Source: Blautia sp.
GTDB taxonomy: Bacteria > Bacillota > Clostridia > Lachnospirales > Lachnospiraceae
Assembly: GCA_017475035.1 (NCBI GenBank)
Contig: JAFVGK010000152.1
Coordinates: 1 to 64,000, forward strand
Direction of reading: 5' to 3'
DNA: 64,000 bases
In this document: positions 8,899 to 17,431 of the stretch, one piece after another
How the letters are laid out: every line of letters starts with the position of its first letter
How positions within the stretch are numbered: position 1 is the stretch's first letter
Program-made: the position numbers and the translations under genes
The notes under the pieces: generated by a model
What the model saw: the letters and a program-made list of their open reading frames with translations, nothing else
What the model was told of the DNA's origin: nothing
Database searches by the model: none

Positions 8899-10176
8899 TC
8901 AGATCAATTTGTTCAGTTCCTGTTCTACCTTTTCAAACCACTTAATCTCAGGGTTTTCAATGACCTTCCCCCTGATTGCGACCAGTTTCACATCTCGCAA
9001 TGCTTTCAGATCCTCCAGAGGATTCTTTTCAACTACGAAGAAGTCTGCGGATTTTCCAGCCTCTATGGTTCCCGTCTCATCACCTACCCCAGCGATCCGC
9101 GCATTGACAGCAGTTGCCGTGTGGATCGCAAAGGCATTGCTCACATCACAGTATTTTTGAAAATAAACAAGCTCACGCCAGAAATCATAATGTGTGATGT
9201 ATTCCACACCGGTATCCGTCCCCAGACCCACAGGAATCCCGTTATCCAGGCATGTCCTGGCGCACTCAATCACCCCATCCATAACTGTTTTCGAAGTGCT
9301 GTGGGCTGTTTCATCAAAATGAGTAACAGACGTATCGATCAGGGCATACGGGATTACAGGAGAAATCGTTGTAACCAAAGAGGCGTGATTCGCTATAAAC
9401 AACCGGATTATTTCGTCATCCGTTTTTGCCCCGTGCTCAATGGTATCAACCCCATTCTCAAGGGCAACTATAAGGCCTTCCTTGCCCTCGACATGGGCAG
9501 CAACATAAAAACCGAGCTTATGCGCCTCATCACATGCTGCCTTCACAATTTCCGGTGACATCTTTAATGCAGGCTCTCCAGACTCATCTGCGTCCATGAC
9601 ACCGCCTGTGATCATCAGCTTGATAAGATCCGGTTTACCTTCTGCAATCATTCTCACATACTCTCTTGCCATCTCAGGACTGGCTGCGGCATAGGCAAAA
9701 ACCCCGGCCATATGCCCGCTCGGAACAGAGATTGCCTTGTTGCCTGCCAGTACACGAGGGCCGGTCACCTTACCATTGTTAATCTCGTCACGAAGCCATG
9801 CATCATAGTTTTCAATTCCACCGACAGTCCGTATCGTTGTGACTCCGCTGTGCAGAGCAATCTGAGAACAGCTGATATACTTCTGTTTGAGAATCTCTCT
9901 CGCCTGCTCATTCGCTGTCAGTGTACGAATAACCTCATGAGCATTAACTGGCTTGTCCTTTGGTTCTCCGGTTCCGGGAATATGTACATGAAGATTGATC
10001 ATCCCCGGAAGAAGATAACATCCCTCAAGATCTATGACCTCGTACCCAGACAGATCATCCGTATCCGAAATGATATCCGTAATCATTTCATTTTCCACCA
10101 GTACGGTTTTTCCTGTGATCGGCTGCATGTTTTTTGTCCCGTCCAGTATAATACCATTTCGATATGCGTATTTCAT
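8899..10176 (-). CDS. Metal-dependent amidohydrolase (imidazolonepropionase/prolidase-like)
   Basis: 425 residues of the amidohydrolase superfamily. The metal-binding H-x-H is in LHVHIPG (about residue 63), and further conserved parts are GVTTIRTVGG, VAAHVEGKEG (metal His), DTIEHGAKTD (His) and PVGLGTDTG (catalytic Asp). The C-terminal composite beta-sandwich is present (IEAGKSADFFVV). It likely hydrolyses a cyclic amide or N-acyl/dipeptide substrate in the cytoplasm; there is no signal peptide. AAAGGAG lies 7 nt before ATG 10176. Monocistronic. The specific substrate cannot be read from sequence; annotation as Xaa-Pro dipeptidase in relatives is unsafe. Confidence 0.9.
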   Translation of the reverse strand: MKYAYRNGIILDGTKNMQPITGKTVLVENEMITDIISDTDDLSGYEVIDLEGCYLLPGMINLHVHIPGTGEPKDKPVNAHEVIRTLTANEQAREILKQKYISCSQIALHSGVTTIRTVGGIENYDAWLRDEINNGKVTGPRVLAGNKAISVPSGHMAGVFAYAAASPEMAREYVRMIAEGKPDLIKLMITGGVMDADESGEPALKMSPEIVKAACDEAHKLGFYVAAHVEGKEGLIVALENGVDTIEHGAKTDDEIIRLFIANHASLVTTISPVIPYALIDTSVTHFDETAHSTSKTVMDGVIECARTCLDNGIPVGLGTDTGVEYITHYDFWRELVYFQKYCDVSNAFAIHTATAVNARIAGVGDETGTIEAGKSADFFVVEKNPLEDLKALRDVKLVAIRGKVIENPEIKWFEKVEQELNKLI

Positions 10177-10581
10177 CAGTTTTCTCCTTTATAATTCAGA
10201 ACGTAATACATGAAGTCTATGTTCACAATGATAACGCGTTTCTTCACACCGATCATGTTTGCCGCGATTTTTGAAGACGCGAAGTCAGTCCTTCAGGGTA
10301 CAGCAGGATACGTCTGCTGTCAGCGTGTCCTGGAGATCCTGGCAGGTAACAGGATCAGATTTCTGCCAGAGAAAAACACATCTTTATATATTGTATTCGG
10401 TCATCCGAATTTTGCAAGATTTATTTTAACAACAAAAAAGGTTCCCACACATCTATCTTCACCCCCGTTGATCACATCTTTGGCATAGAGAGTCACAAGA
10501 ATGGTTACTTTCATGCCTGTTTCTGATACACACTGGCCAGCAGGTTCATAACCGTTCGCCTCCTCCCGTGAATTTCCCCCC
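10177..10581. other. 400-bp region without a convincing gene
   Basis: Separates the amidohydrolase from the SRP RNA. A plus-strand open stretch at 10210-10488 begins MKSMFTMITRFFTPIMF but has no good ribosome site and no recognisable family. No strong hairpin seen. Confidence 0.4.
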
Positions 10582-10610
10582 TTGACAAATCCCGCCTCCC
10601 CTTGTATAAT
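10582..10610 (+). promoter_or_regulatory. Consensus sigma-A promoter of SRP RNA
   Basis: TTGACA at 10582-10587, 17-bp spacer, TATAAT at 10605-10610: a perfect consensus in both boxes, as expected for a stable RNA gene. Start of transcription is expected near 10617. Confidence 0.9.
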
Positions 10611-10616
10611 CCACAC

Positions 10617-10880
10617 TAGCGCAGCCGGGGAGATAGCGGTGCCCTGTACCTGCAATCCGCTACAGCAGGGGTGATGCCAATCTGAGGGCTGTATCTTGTG
10701 GAGCTGCCCTCTATAAGTGGTGATGACGTCCGGGTCTCACGCAACAGAACTCTATGAACCGTGTCAGGGCAGAGATGCAGCAGCACTAAGTAGAACCTTT
10801 TGTGTGCCGTGAGGGCGCCTGGGCCGAGCTAACTGTAGAGGTAACGTCTGGGGGAGCAGTTCGAAGTGCGGCGCGCTTTT
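10617..10880 (+). ncRNA. ffs: Signal recognition particle RNA (large bacterial type, 6S-like)
   Basis: The conserved helix-8 region reads GTCAGGGCAGAGATGCAGCA then GCACTAAG, matching the SRP GUCAGG...GGA..GCAGCA..UAA core, followed by GTGTGCCGTGAGGGCGCCTGG. The 5' part TGCCCTGTACCTGCAATCCG is the Alu-like opening typical of clostridial SRP RNAs. The 5' AGCGC can pair with 3' GCGCT before a short T-run at about 10875-10882. It scaffolds Ffh for co-translational membrane targeting. Length about 260 nt fits the Gram-positive form with the Alu domain. Confidence 0.93.
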
Positions 10881-10950
10881 TATTTTGCCTTCATATACCA
10901 CTTTCCATATCGTTTTTATAGGGTTAATTGCCGTCATTGGAGGATTTTTT

Positions 10951-11778
10951 ATGCCTGAAGCCTATACTCCCACAACAGAACAGTTCAACCGTTATGAAGC
11001 CTTAAAATCTTATCTCCGAAATCTCGGTTCTGCTGCTGTCGCCTTTTCCGGCGGAGTAGACTCCACCTTTCTGTTAAAAGCCGCTTATGAAGCTCTGGGA
11101 AACAGGGTGATTGCCGTTACTGCTGTCTCCGGCCTTTTCCCCAAGCGTGAGATGGACGAGGCATCCGTTTTCTGCCGAAGCCTGGGCATCAGGCAGGTCT
11201 TATCCCCTTCAGATGAGCTGAAGATTGAAGGCTTTGCCCAAAATCCGAAGAATCGCTGTTATATCTGTAAAAAAGATCTGTTCACGAAAATCAGGCAGAT
11301 TGCCGCTGAAAACGGAGCCGCCTATGTCGTGGAAGGCTCTAATCTGGATGATAACGGTGACTATCGTCCCGGACTTCTCGCCATCGCAGAGCTTGGCATC
11401 AAAAGCCCTTTACGGGATTGTGGTTTCTGGAAGCGGGATATCCGGGTTCTCTCCCGCCATCTGGGACTTCCCACCTGGGAAAAACCCTCTTTTGCCTGCC
11501 TCGCCTCCCGCTTTGTCTATGGGGAAACTATCACCGGAGAAAAACTCTCCATGGTCGAACAGGCTGAACAGTTCCTCATTGACCTTGGTTTTCGTCAGAT
11601 GCGTGTCCGCATCCATGGTACCATGGCCCGGATTGAGCTGCTTCCCGCAGACTTCTCTAAAATCATCTCAGATGAAATCCGTATCCCCCTTATAAAACGA
11701 TTCAAAGACCTGAGATTTACCTATGTATCCATGGATCTTGCCGGATATCGTACCGGGAGCATGAACGAAGTGCTATGA
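10951..11778 (+). CDS. larE: ATP-dependent sacrificial sulfur transferase LarE
   Basis: About 275 residues. The N-terminal PP-loop FSGGVDSTFLL (about 31-41) binds ATP and adenylates a carboxylated pyridinium mononucleotide; a conserved cysteine then donates sulfur in making the nickel-pincer cofactor of lactate racemase. Cys-rich motifs RCYICKKDLF (about 100) and FACLASRFVYG (about 185) are present; the latter holds the cysteine position I expect for sulfur donation, though this is from memory. ATG 10951 follows GGAGG by 8 nt; upstream open sequence overlaps the SRP RNA end and is not used. larA, larB and larC are not in the window, so the acceptor could be another enzyme. Confidence 0.93.
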   Translation: MPEAYTPTTEQFNRYEALKSYLRNLGSAAVAFSGGVDSTFLLKAAYEALGNRVIAVTAVSGLFPKREMDEASVFCRSLGIRQVLSPSDELKIEGFAQNPKNRCYICKKDLFTKIRQIAAENGAAYVVEGSNLDDNGDYRPGLLAIAELGIKSPLRDCGFWKRDIRVLSRHLGLPTWEKPSFACLASRFVYGETITGEKLSMVEQAEQFLIDLGFRQMRVRIHGTMARIELLPADFSKIISDEIRIPLIKRFKDLRFTYVSMDLAGYRTGSMNEVL

Positions 11779-11860
11779 ATCTTCAGGCTGCTGTTTAAGT
11801 GGGACAATAAGGCACTCCCAGCCTGTATTTATAAAAAATGAAGTACCGGTAATTAAATTC

Positions 11861-11889
11861 TTGACGTATTTCCTATCTTCTATTATATT
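11861..11889 (+). promoter_or_regulatory. Probable sigma-A promoter of flavoprotein gene
   Basis: TTGACG at 11861-11866, 17-bp spacer, TATATT at 11884-11889. It leaves a 5' leader of about 195 nt before the ATG at 12090, in which I see no known riboswitch. Confidence 0.6.
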
Positions 11890-12089
11890 TTAGAATAGAA
11901 TATATGCCGAATCAGAATCTTTTCTCACGCATTCCCTTCATTACTTTCCCGTCATCATTTGTCAATGCGTTTTCCTTCGGCAGATAATTCCCGGTTTTGA
12001 TTCTGCTTCTTATTTCATTTGCAACTGCTGCAGATCTGCACCGCTGTCAGCATTTGCATTCACACCACCAAAATCATAGGAGGATTTCC

Positions 12090-14090
12090 ATGGCTAACAC
12101 AATCAGCAGAAAAGACTTTCTCAAAGGCGCACTTGCTTCTACTGCAACCATCGCAGCTGCCAGCGTTCTGGGTCCTGTCGCTTTCGCAGAGGAAGCAGCA
12201 GGTGAGGCGATCTATATCCCCGGTACTTACACCGGCACCGCTCAGGGGATCGAAAGCACCGTTACGGTTACGATGACATTTGATGAAACTTCCATTACAG
12301 ACGTCCAGATCGACGTATCCGCAGAGACAGCCAGCATCGGCGCTGTGATCGGTGATGAAATGGCTGCAAAGATCCTGGAAGCACAGTCCGCAGAGGTAGA
12401 TGCTGTCGCAGGAGCATCCATCACCTCTCAGGCTGTTTCCGCTGCCGCAGCAAAATGTATTGCGCAGGCGAAGGGCGAATCCATCGAAGAGGGCGGTTTC
12501 AAGCTCGATGAAGGCAGTGATGAAGACTGGCTCGGGCAGGAACCGGAGGTTTCCGAAGACATGATCACCGATACCTGGGAAACCGACATCCTGATCGTCG
12601 GTGCCGGCAACGGCGGCATGTGCGCGGCTGCCTACGCTGCACAGAACGGCCTCAATTTCCGCATTATTGAGCAGAATTCCGTCGTTCAGGATACCCGTCA
12701 CTGGTACGGCGCCATCGACAGCTCCGAAGGCCTGAAAGCCGGCGTCACCGTTAACCGCAAGAAACTTCTGAGCGAAATCAGCCGTTACGCTTCCGGCAAG
12801 TGCAGCCATAAGGTTGTAAATACCTGGATCAACGAGTCCGCCGCCATGCATGACTTTGTTTCCGGCATTCTGGAAAGTGATCCTTATAACTATTCCTGCA
12901 TCTTTACCGCCGGTGAAGAAGCCCGCTGGCCGGAGAGCGAGGATTCCACGGACTACATGTTCCCGGAGCAGGAGCATACCTATCGCGGGGCAGAGAAACC
13001 ACGTAACATCGTCTTCCAGGAGTATATTGAGGGTCTTGGCTACAGCATCGACTTCAATACCAGCCTTGTCAAGCTTGAAAAGGATGATTCCGGCCGCGTG
13101 ACCGGCGCGATCGCACAGCTTACCGAAAGTGGAGACCTCGTCCGCATCAATGCCGCAAACGGCGTTCTTCTTGCCTGCGGTGGATATCCGGGCAACCCGT
13201 ATATGATGCAGCAGCTGGATCCGCTCGGCACCTCCGTCACGACAGCCTGCAGCTACAGCCCCGCTGACAAGGGTTATGGCATCCGTGCCGCTGTATGGGC
13301 AGGCGCTTCCCTTGACGCAGAAGCCGCTCCGATGCTCTTTGACCGCGGTCTGGTCGCTCCCGGAGTAGATGCCGGCTATGTTGACAGCCCCGCTTCCTAT
13401 GGCGGAAAAGCCTTCCCCGGCACAGTTCGTCAGTATAACCCCGGTACCCAGCCTTTCCTGAAGGTAAACCGTCGAGGCGAGCGTTTCGCAAATGAGTCCG
13501 GCCCGTATAACGATATCCTTTACTCTGCCGCACAGCAGCCGGGACATGTTTATGCCCAGATCCATGACGCAAATTACTTTGAGGACATCCAGCGCTTCCA
13601 CACCATCGGCTGCTCCGCCCAGTCCAGAAATATCCCCGGATACATGGATGATATGCTGAAGCAGTATGTCGAGGAAGGACTGATCTTCCAGGCTGACACT
13701 CTTGAAGAGCTGGCTGACAAGCTCGGCTTCGACGCAGATGCAAAAGAGACCTTCCTTGCTACTGTCGAGCGCTACAATGAAATCTATGACGCTCAGGATG
13801 ACACCGACTTCGGCAAGATGGCTCCGCGTCTTTCCGAAATCCGCACCGCTCCGTTCTACGGACTGTGGCTCGGCGCTTCTCTTCTGACTACCGAACAGGG
13901 TATCGCCATCAATGAAAAGACCCAGGCTCTGGATGCTGACCGCAACCCGATCGAAGGTCTTTATATCACCGGCGATATGTCCGGTTCCTTCTTCGCCAAT
14001 AACTATCCGTGCCTGATGCCCGGCATCGCCTGCGGCAGAACTCTGACCTTCGCGATCAAGGCAATCAAGCAGATGGGCGGCCTGGAATAA
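12090..14090 (+). CDS. Exported FMN/FAD-dependent fumarate-reductase-type flavoprotein
   Basis: About 666 residues. The N-terminus ISRKDFLKG plus a hydrophobic Ala stretch ending AFAEE is a Tat-like export signal, with Arg-Lys instead of the twin Arg. An FMN-binding domain follows (about 35-125); DAVAGASITSQAV matches the ApbE-type motif D-x-x-[SA]-G-A-[ST]-x-T in which the Thr receives covalent FMN. Then comes an FAD_binding_2 domain, starting with DILIVGAGNGGMCAAAYA (about 165) and ending GLYITGDMSGSFFANNYP with a final GIACGRTLTFAIKA helix. Such enzymes reduce fumarate, urocanate or other enoates outside the membrane as electron sinks. ATG 12090 follows AGGAGG. The substrate is undetermined. 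Confidence 0.92.
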   Translation: MANTISRKDFLKGALASTATIAAASVLGPVAFAEEAAGEAIYIPGTYTGTAQGIESTVTVTMTFDETSITDVQIDVSAETASIGAVIGDEMAAKILEAQSAEVDAVAGASITSQAVSAAAAKCIAQAKGESIEEGGFKLDEGSDEDWLGQEPEVSEDMITDTWETDILIVGAGNGGMCAAAYAAQNGLNFRIIEQNSVVQDTRHWYGAIDSSEGLKAGVTVNRKKLLSEISRYASGKCSHKVVNTWINESAAMHDFVSGILESDPYNYSCIFTAGEEARWPESEDSTDYMFPEQEHTYRGAEKPRNIVFQEYIEGLGYSIDFNTSLVKLEKDDSGRVTGAIAQLTESGDLVRINAANGVLLACGGYPGNPYMMQQLDPLGTSVTTACSYSPADKGYGIRAAVWAGASLDAEAAPMLFDRGLVAPGVDAGYVDSPASYGGKAFPGTVRQYNPGTQPFLKVNRRGERFANESGPYNDILYSAAQQPGHVYAQIHDANYFEDIQRFHTIGCSAQSRNIPGYMDDMLKQYVEEGLIFQADTLEELADKLGFDADAKETFLATVERYNEIYDAQDDTDFGKMAPRLSEIRTAPFYGLWLGASLLTTEQGIAINEKTQALDADRNPIEGLYITGDMSGSFFANNYPCLMPGIACGRTLTFAIKAIKQMGGLE

Positions 14091-14157
14091 TTGTTTGTTG
14101 TTGAGCCGCCCGTCACCGACAGGTGACATCTTCCTTTGGGCAGCTCTGAGATAAGAA

Positions 14158-14200
14158 AAGCGGGTAATACCCTGGTTTTACCAGGGTATTACCCGCTTTT
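14158..14200 (+). terminator. Strong terminator after flavoprotein gene
   Basis: Sixteen-base arms GCGGGTAATACCCTGG and CCAGGGTATTACCCGC around a five-base loop, then TTTT. Perfect pairing; flanking A-run also lets it act for the minus-strand gene that ends at 14293. Confidence 0.9.
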
Positions 14201-14292
14201 CTGTTCTACAGGAATCGTTCGAAAACGAACGGTGAATGCTGCCTGTCTTTTTTACAATTTGCTGTCAGCCGGCACTTCTTCCGTCTTTATCT

Positions 14293-15597
14293 TTATGCAG
14301 CCGGCGTTTGTGTCGGTGCTTTTGTCGGAGATCCCGTCGCTGTCGCAGAAGCCGCAGGTGTTGTTTCCGCCGCTTTCTGCACAGACGGGGAAGCTGACGG
14401 CCTTGGGCTCGATGTCGGCTTCGGCGTATTTGTCGGAACCGGTGTACTTGTCGGAACCGGTGTATTTGTCGGGGCCGGCGTGTTTGTCGGGGTTGGTGTA
14501 TTCGTTGGCACCGGCGTGTTCGTCGGCGTCGGTGTGTTCGTCGGTACCGGACTCGGCGTATTCGTCGGTATTGGTGTGTTCGTCGGGGCCGGTGTATTCG
14601 TCGGGGTCGGACTCGGCGTGTTCGTTGGCGTCGGTGTGTTCGTCGGCGTTGGTGTATTCGTCGGCGTTGGTGTATTCGTCGGCGTTGGTGTATTCGTCGG
14701 CGTTGGTGTATTCGTCGGCGTTGGTGTATTCGTCGGCGTCGGACTCGGCGTGTTCGTTGGCGTCGGTGTATTTGTCGGCGTCGGTGTGTTCGTCGGCGTT
14801 GGTGTATTCGTCGGCGTCGGGCTCGGCGTGTTCGTCGGTGTCGGTGTGTTCGTCGGCGTTGGTGTATTTGTCGGGGTCGGCGTGTTCGTCGGCGTTGGCG
14901 TGTTCGTCGGCGTCGGCGTTGGTGTATTTGTCGGGGTCGGGCTCGGCGTGTTCGTCGGCGTTGGCGTATTCGTCGGCGTCGGGCTCGGCGTGTTCGTCGG
15001 CGTTGGTGTATTCGTCGGCGTCGGGCTCGGCGTATTTGTCGGCGTCGGCTTCGGCTCCTCCGCAAAGATAACGCACTTGTACGTATTGTCTTTATAGAAC
15101 GCGCTGATGACAGCCTTTCCCGTATCAAAAGCCCTCAGGGTGACTTTATTGCCAGCCTGGTACATGATCCTCACGATCTCCGGATTGGAACTCTCCCATA
15201 CAATCCCATCCTTCTCCCCGCACAAAAGCTCCAGTTCCATCATGCTGTCTCTTGCCATTCCGGCTGTGGAACGGCTCATCTGCACGGTTCTTACCGTCAG
15301 AGTACACTTTTTCTTCTGGTCACCGCATCTGGCAATGATGGTGGCGGTACCTGACTTTAAGGCAAAAATCCTGCCCTTCCTGTTAACCTTAGCCACCTCT
15401 TTGTCACTGGAAGACCATCTTACTTCTCCGTCAAATCCCGTTGTTTTCATTTTATATGAATTTCCGGCATACAAAGTAAGTTCTTTCCTGGAAATCTTCG
15501 GGCCGTTCTCCTCAGCCGCTCCCGTAAAAGCAAATAAAGCAGAAACAAGCAGGCTCATAAGAATCAGCAGCATACACAGATGTCTCTTCTTTTTCAT
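14293..15597 (-). CDS. Secreted Big2-domain surface protein with Pro-Thr repeat stalk
   Basis: 434 residues. A signal peptide ([21 protein letters not shown]...) is followed by a Big_2 immunoglobulin-like domain (about 30-105: [50 protein letters not shown]), a second weaker Ig-like region, then about 200 residues of near-perfect [11 protein letters not shown] repeats and a Pro/Ser/Ala tail ending TQTPAA. No LPxTG motif or C-terminal membrane helix is present, so attachment to the nearby sortase is not supported. GGAGG lies 7 nt before ATG 15597. Likely an extended wall or matrix protein; the repeat number could vary between strains. Confidence 0.85.
   Translation of the reverse strand: MKKKRHLCMLLILMSLLVSALFAFTGAAEENGPKISRKELTLYAGNSYKMKTTGFDGEVRWSSSDKEVAKVNRKGRIFALKSGTATIIARCGDQKKKCTLTVRTVQMSRSTAGMARDSMMELELLCGEKDGIVWESSNPEIVRIMYQAGNKVTLRAFDTGKAVISAFYKDNTYKCVIFAEEPKPTPTNTPSPTPTNTPTPTNTPSPTPTNTPTPTNTPSPTPTNTPTPTPTNTPTPTNTPTPTNTPTPTNTPTPTNTPSPTPTNTPTPTNTPTPTNTPTPTNTPSPTPTNTPTPTNTPTPTNTPTPTNTPTPTNTPTPTNTPTPTNTPSPTPTNTPAPTNTPIPTNTPSPVPTNTPTPTNTPVPTNTPTPTNTPAPTNTPVPTSTPVPTNTPKPTSSPRPSASPSVQKAAETTPAASATATGSPTKAPTQTPAA
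14420..15055 (-). repeat. Coding minisatellite for PTNTP stalk
   Basis: About 630 bp made of 12- and 18-base units reading, on the plus strand, GTCGGCGTTGGTGTATTC and close variants. All three frames on both strands stay open through it, giving spurious VGVGVF and [11 protein letters not shown] polypeptides. Confidence 0.9.
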
Positions 15598-15720
15598 CGT
15601 TACCTCCATGATCATAAAAAAGAATACATAAACTCATCATGTGATATCATAATATCAGCCAAAGTATACCAAAATTCATAGCACAATGCCATAAATATTT
15701 CTAAAAAAGTTCAGGATGGC

Positions 15721-16287
15721 TTAGGCCTCCGTTCCCAAAAGCCCGATCTCCGCGGCATAAGGTTTCATTCCTTCGATGCAGATTTCAGCGACTTCCTTCA
15801 CATCCATGCCGAGCATCTCGCAGCCTTTCTGGATTAAAGCCCTGTCACATTTCGCCGCAAACCTCTTATCCTTGAACTTTTTCATAAAGCTCTTGACCTC
15901 CAGGTCCGTGATTCCTTTCGGGCGCATCCTTGCGCAGGCTTCAATAATCCCGGTCAGTTCATCCACTGTGAACAGGCTCTTCTCCATATTTGTGATTGGT
16001 TCCACATCCGTACAGATGCCATATCCATGGCTCAGTATCGCCCTGACATCCTCCTCAGAAACCCCTGCTGCCAGCAGCGGCTCCTTTGTGTGCGCCAGGT
16101 GCTCCTCCGGATATTTCTCATAATCATAATCATGCAGATATCCGATTGCCCTCCAATGCTCCTCATCTTCCCCGAAATGCCTGGCCATCGCTCCCATCGC
16201 CGCCATCACATTCGTAGAATGGATAATCAGATGCGGCTCTGTCACCATCTCTGCATTGATTTCCTTTGCCCGCTCCAATGTCAGCAT
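15721..16287 (-). CDS. HD-domain hydrolase
   Basis: 188 residues. The HD metal site is spread over HLIIHSTNVMAAMGAMARHF (first His), AIGYLHDYDYE (His-Asp), LAHTKE and ILSHGYG. Such proteins hydrolyse phosphate esters or nucleotides with a divalent metal; the substrate is unknown. AAGGAGGAAAAGC precedes the ATG. It lies alone between the Big2 gene and the sortase gene, on the same strand; about 80 bp separates it from the sortase. Confidence 0.85.
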   Translation of the reverse strand: MLTLERAKEINAEMVTEPHLIIHSTNVMAAMGAMARHFGEDEEHWRAIGYLHDYDYEKYPEEHLAHTKEPLLAAGVSEEDVRAILSHGYGICTDVEPITNMEKSLFTVDELTGIIEACARMRPKGITDLEVKSFMKKFKDKRFAAKCDRALIQKGCEMLGMDVKEVAEICIEGMKPYAAEIGLLGTEA

Positions 16288-16368
16288 GCTTTTCCTCCTT
16301 CTGTATCCAATTGCTTTTTTCTGATTGTTTTTCCGCCTGTTATTTTCTGATTGTTTTTTAAGTGTTCT

Positions 16369-17349
16369 TTACCAATCATCCTCCAGGTCGTCTTCCTCCC
16401 AGTTATCGTTATTACCGCCGATATTCTCTTTCCCGGTTTCAGTTCCTGTCACAGGCCCGCCGAACAGCTTCTCGTCCTCTTTCTCCCATTGCTCGAGATG
16501 CTTTCTTCTGCGCTTCCCTCCGGTAAGCATATCCCACAGGAAGATAATGAGCAGCACCGGCCCGCCCATACACAGGGCAACGATATACCGGTTGATTTCC
16601 TGCGCGTCTGCCACGGCAATAATCGGATCAGGATCTCCGAAATTACGGATTCTTTTTCCCCGCACCAAAAGACGATGCGTATTAATGCCGTAGGGCGTAC
16701 AGGTCACAAGGGTACACCAGTCTTTTTTCTGGTTGATGTCCAGCTCCTCCATCTCATCCGGCAGAACCACCGAAATTTTATTCACCTGATAGGTCCTCAC
16801 CTCATTCAGCACGCGGATAATAAAGACATCCCCTTCCTTCAGCTTATCCAGATTCGTAAACAGCTTTGCGGAAGGCAGACCTCTGTGCCCGGAAACAACG
16901 GCGTGTGTTCCCTTGCCCCCAATCGGCAGAGAGCTTCCCACGAGATGCCCGATGGCGACCTGAAGCACCTCTTCATCCGTACCGTGATAAATAGGCAGGT
17001 TGACGTTAATGCTCGGGATCTCAATATAGCCCATGATACCAGTCCCGGTAATATCGAGAATGGAATTATATTTCTTCTTTTCCTCTTCGGTAGGCGACCA
17101 GCGGCTTCCGCCTTTTTTTAACAACGCCTTGTTGTAAGCCTTTGCCGCTTTCCACATTTTTGTATAATTTTCCTCGGGAATCTCCGCAACGGCTTCCACG
17201 TAGCTTGCAATCGCCTTGGACTGATGGAAATTGTTCCAATAGTCCGCAAAAGACGGGTAGGAAATCAGTCCCAAACCGACGAGCAAAATCAGCACCAGCA
17301 AAAAGGTACTTCCGCTGCCCTTTTTCACTTTTCTTTTCTCAGAAGCCAT
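16369..17349 (-). CDS. Class C sortase
   Basis: 326 residues with an N-terminal transmembrane segment (about 15-33), the sortase beta-barrel, and a second C-terminal transmembrane segment (ALCMGGPVLLIIFLWDML) as in pilus-type class C enzymes, then a charged cytosolic tail ending in acidic residues. Catalytic residues are His in AVVSGHRGLPSA, Cys in TLVTCTPYG and Arg in HRLLVRGKR. The residues before the first strand may form the usual lid. Class C sortases polymerise pilins by isopeptide bonds, yet no pilin gene or LPxTG protein is present within the window. GGCGGG precedes ATG 17349. Confidence 0.93.
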   Translation of the reverse strand: MASEKRKVKKGSGSTFLLVLILLVGLGLISYPSFADYWNNFHQSKAIASYVEAVAEIPEENYTKMWKAAKAYNKALLKKGGSRWSPTEEEKKKYNSILDITGTGIMGYIEIPSINVNLPIYHGTDEEVLQVAIGHLVGSSLPIGGKGTHAVVSGHRGLPSAKLFTNLDKLKEGDVFIIRVLNEVRTYQVNKISVVLPDEMEELDINQKKDWCTLVTCTPYGINTHRLLVRGKRIRNFGDPDPIIAVADAQEINRYIVALCMGGPVLLIIFLWDMLTGGKRRRKHLEQWEKEDEKLFGGPVTGTETGKENIGGNNDNWEEDDLEDDW

Positions 17350-17431
17350 AGCTCTGCCCGCCTTTCCGGTTTAACGCATCATCTGAAAATTTCAGCATGA
17401 ATAATACTTCTCTATTCTGTAAAAACATCTC

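Noticed and set aside
10401-10655. 84-residue minus-strand frame
   Set aside because: Overlaps the SRP promoter and RNA 5' end; no ribosome site.
12060-14129. Open 689-residue minus-strand frame
   Set aside because: Exact antisense of the flavoprotein; composition is Gly/Ala/Asp/Val mirror of its codons, no ribosome site and no family motif.
14252-15128. Long open frames with [17 protein letters not shown] and RRRRIHQ repeats
   Set aside because: By-products of the 18-base periodic repeat coding the PTNTP stalk; every frame stays open there.
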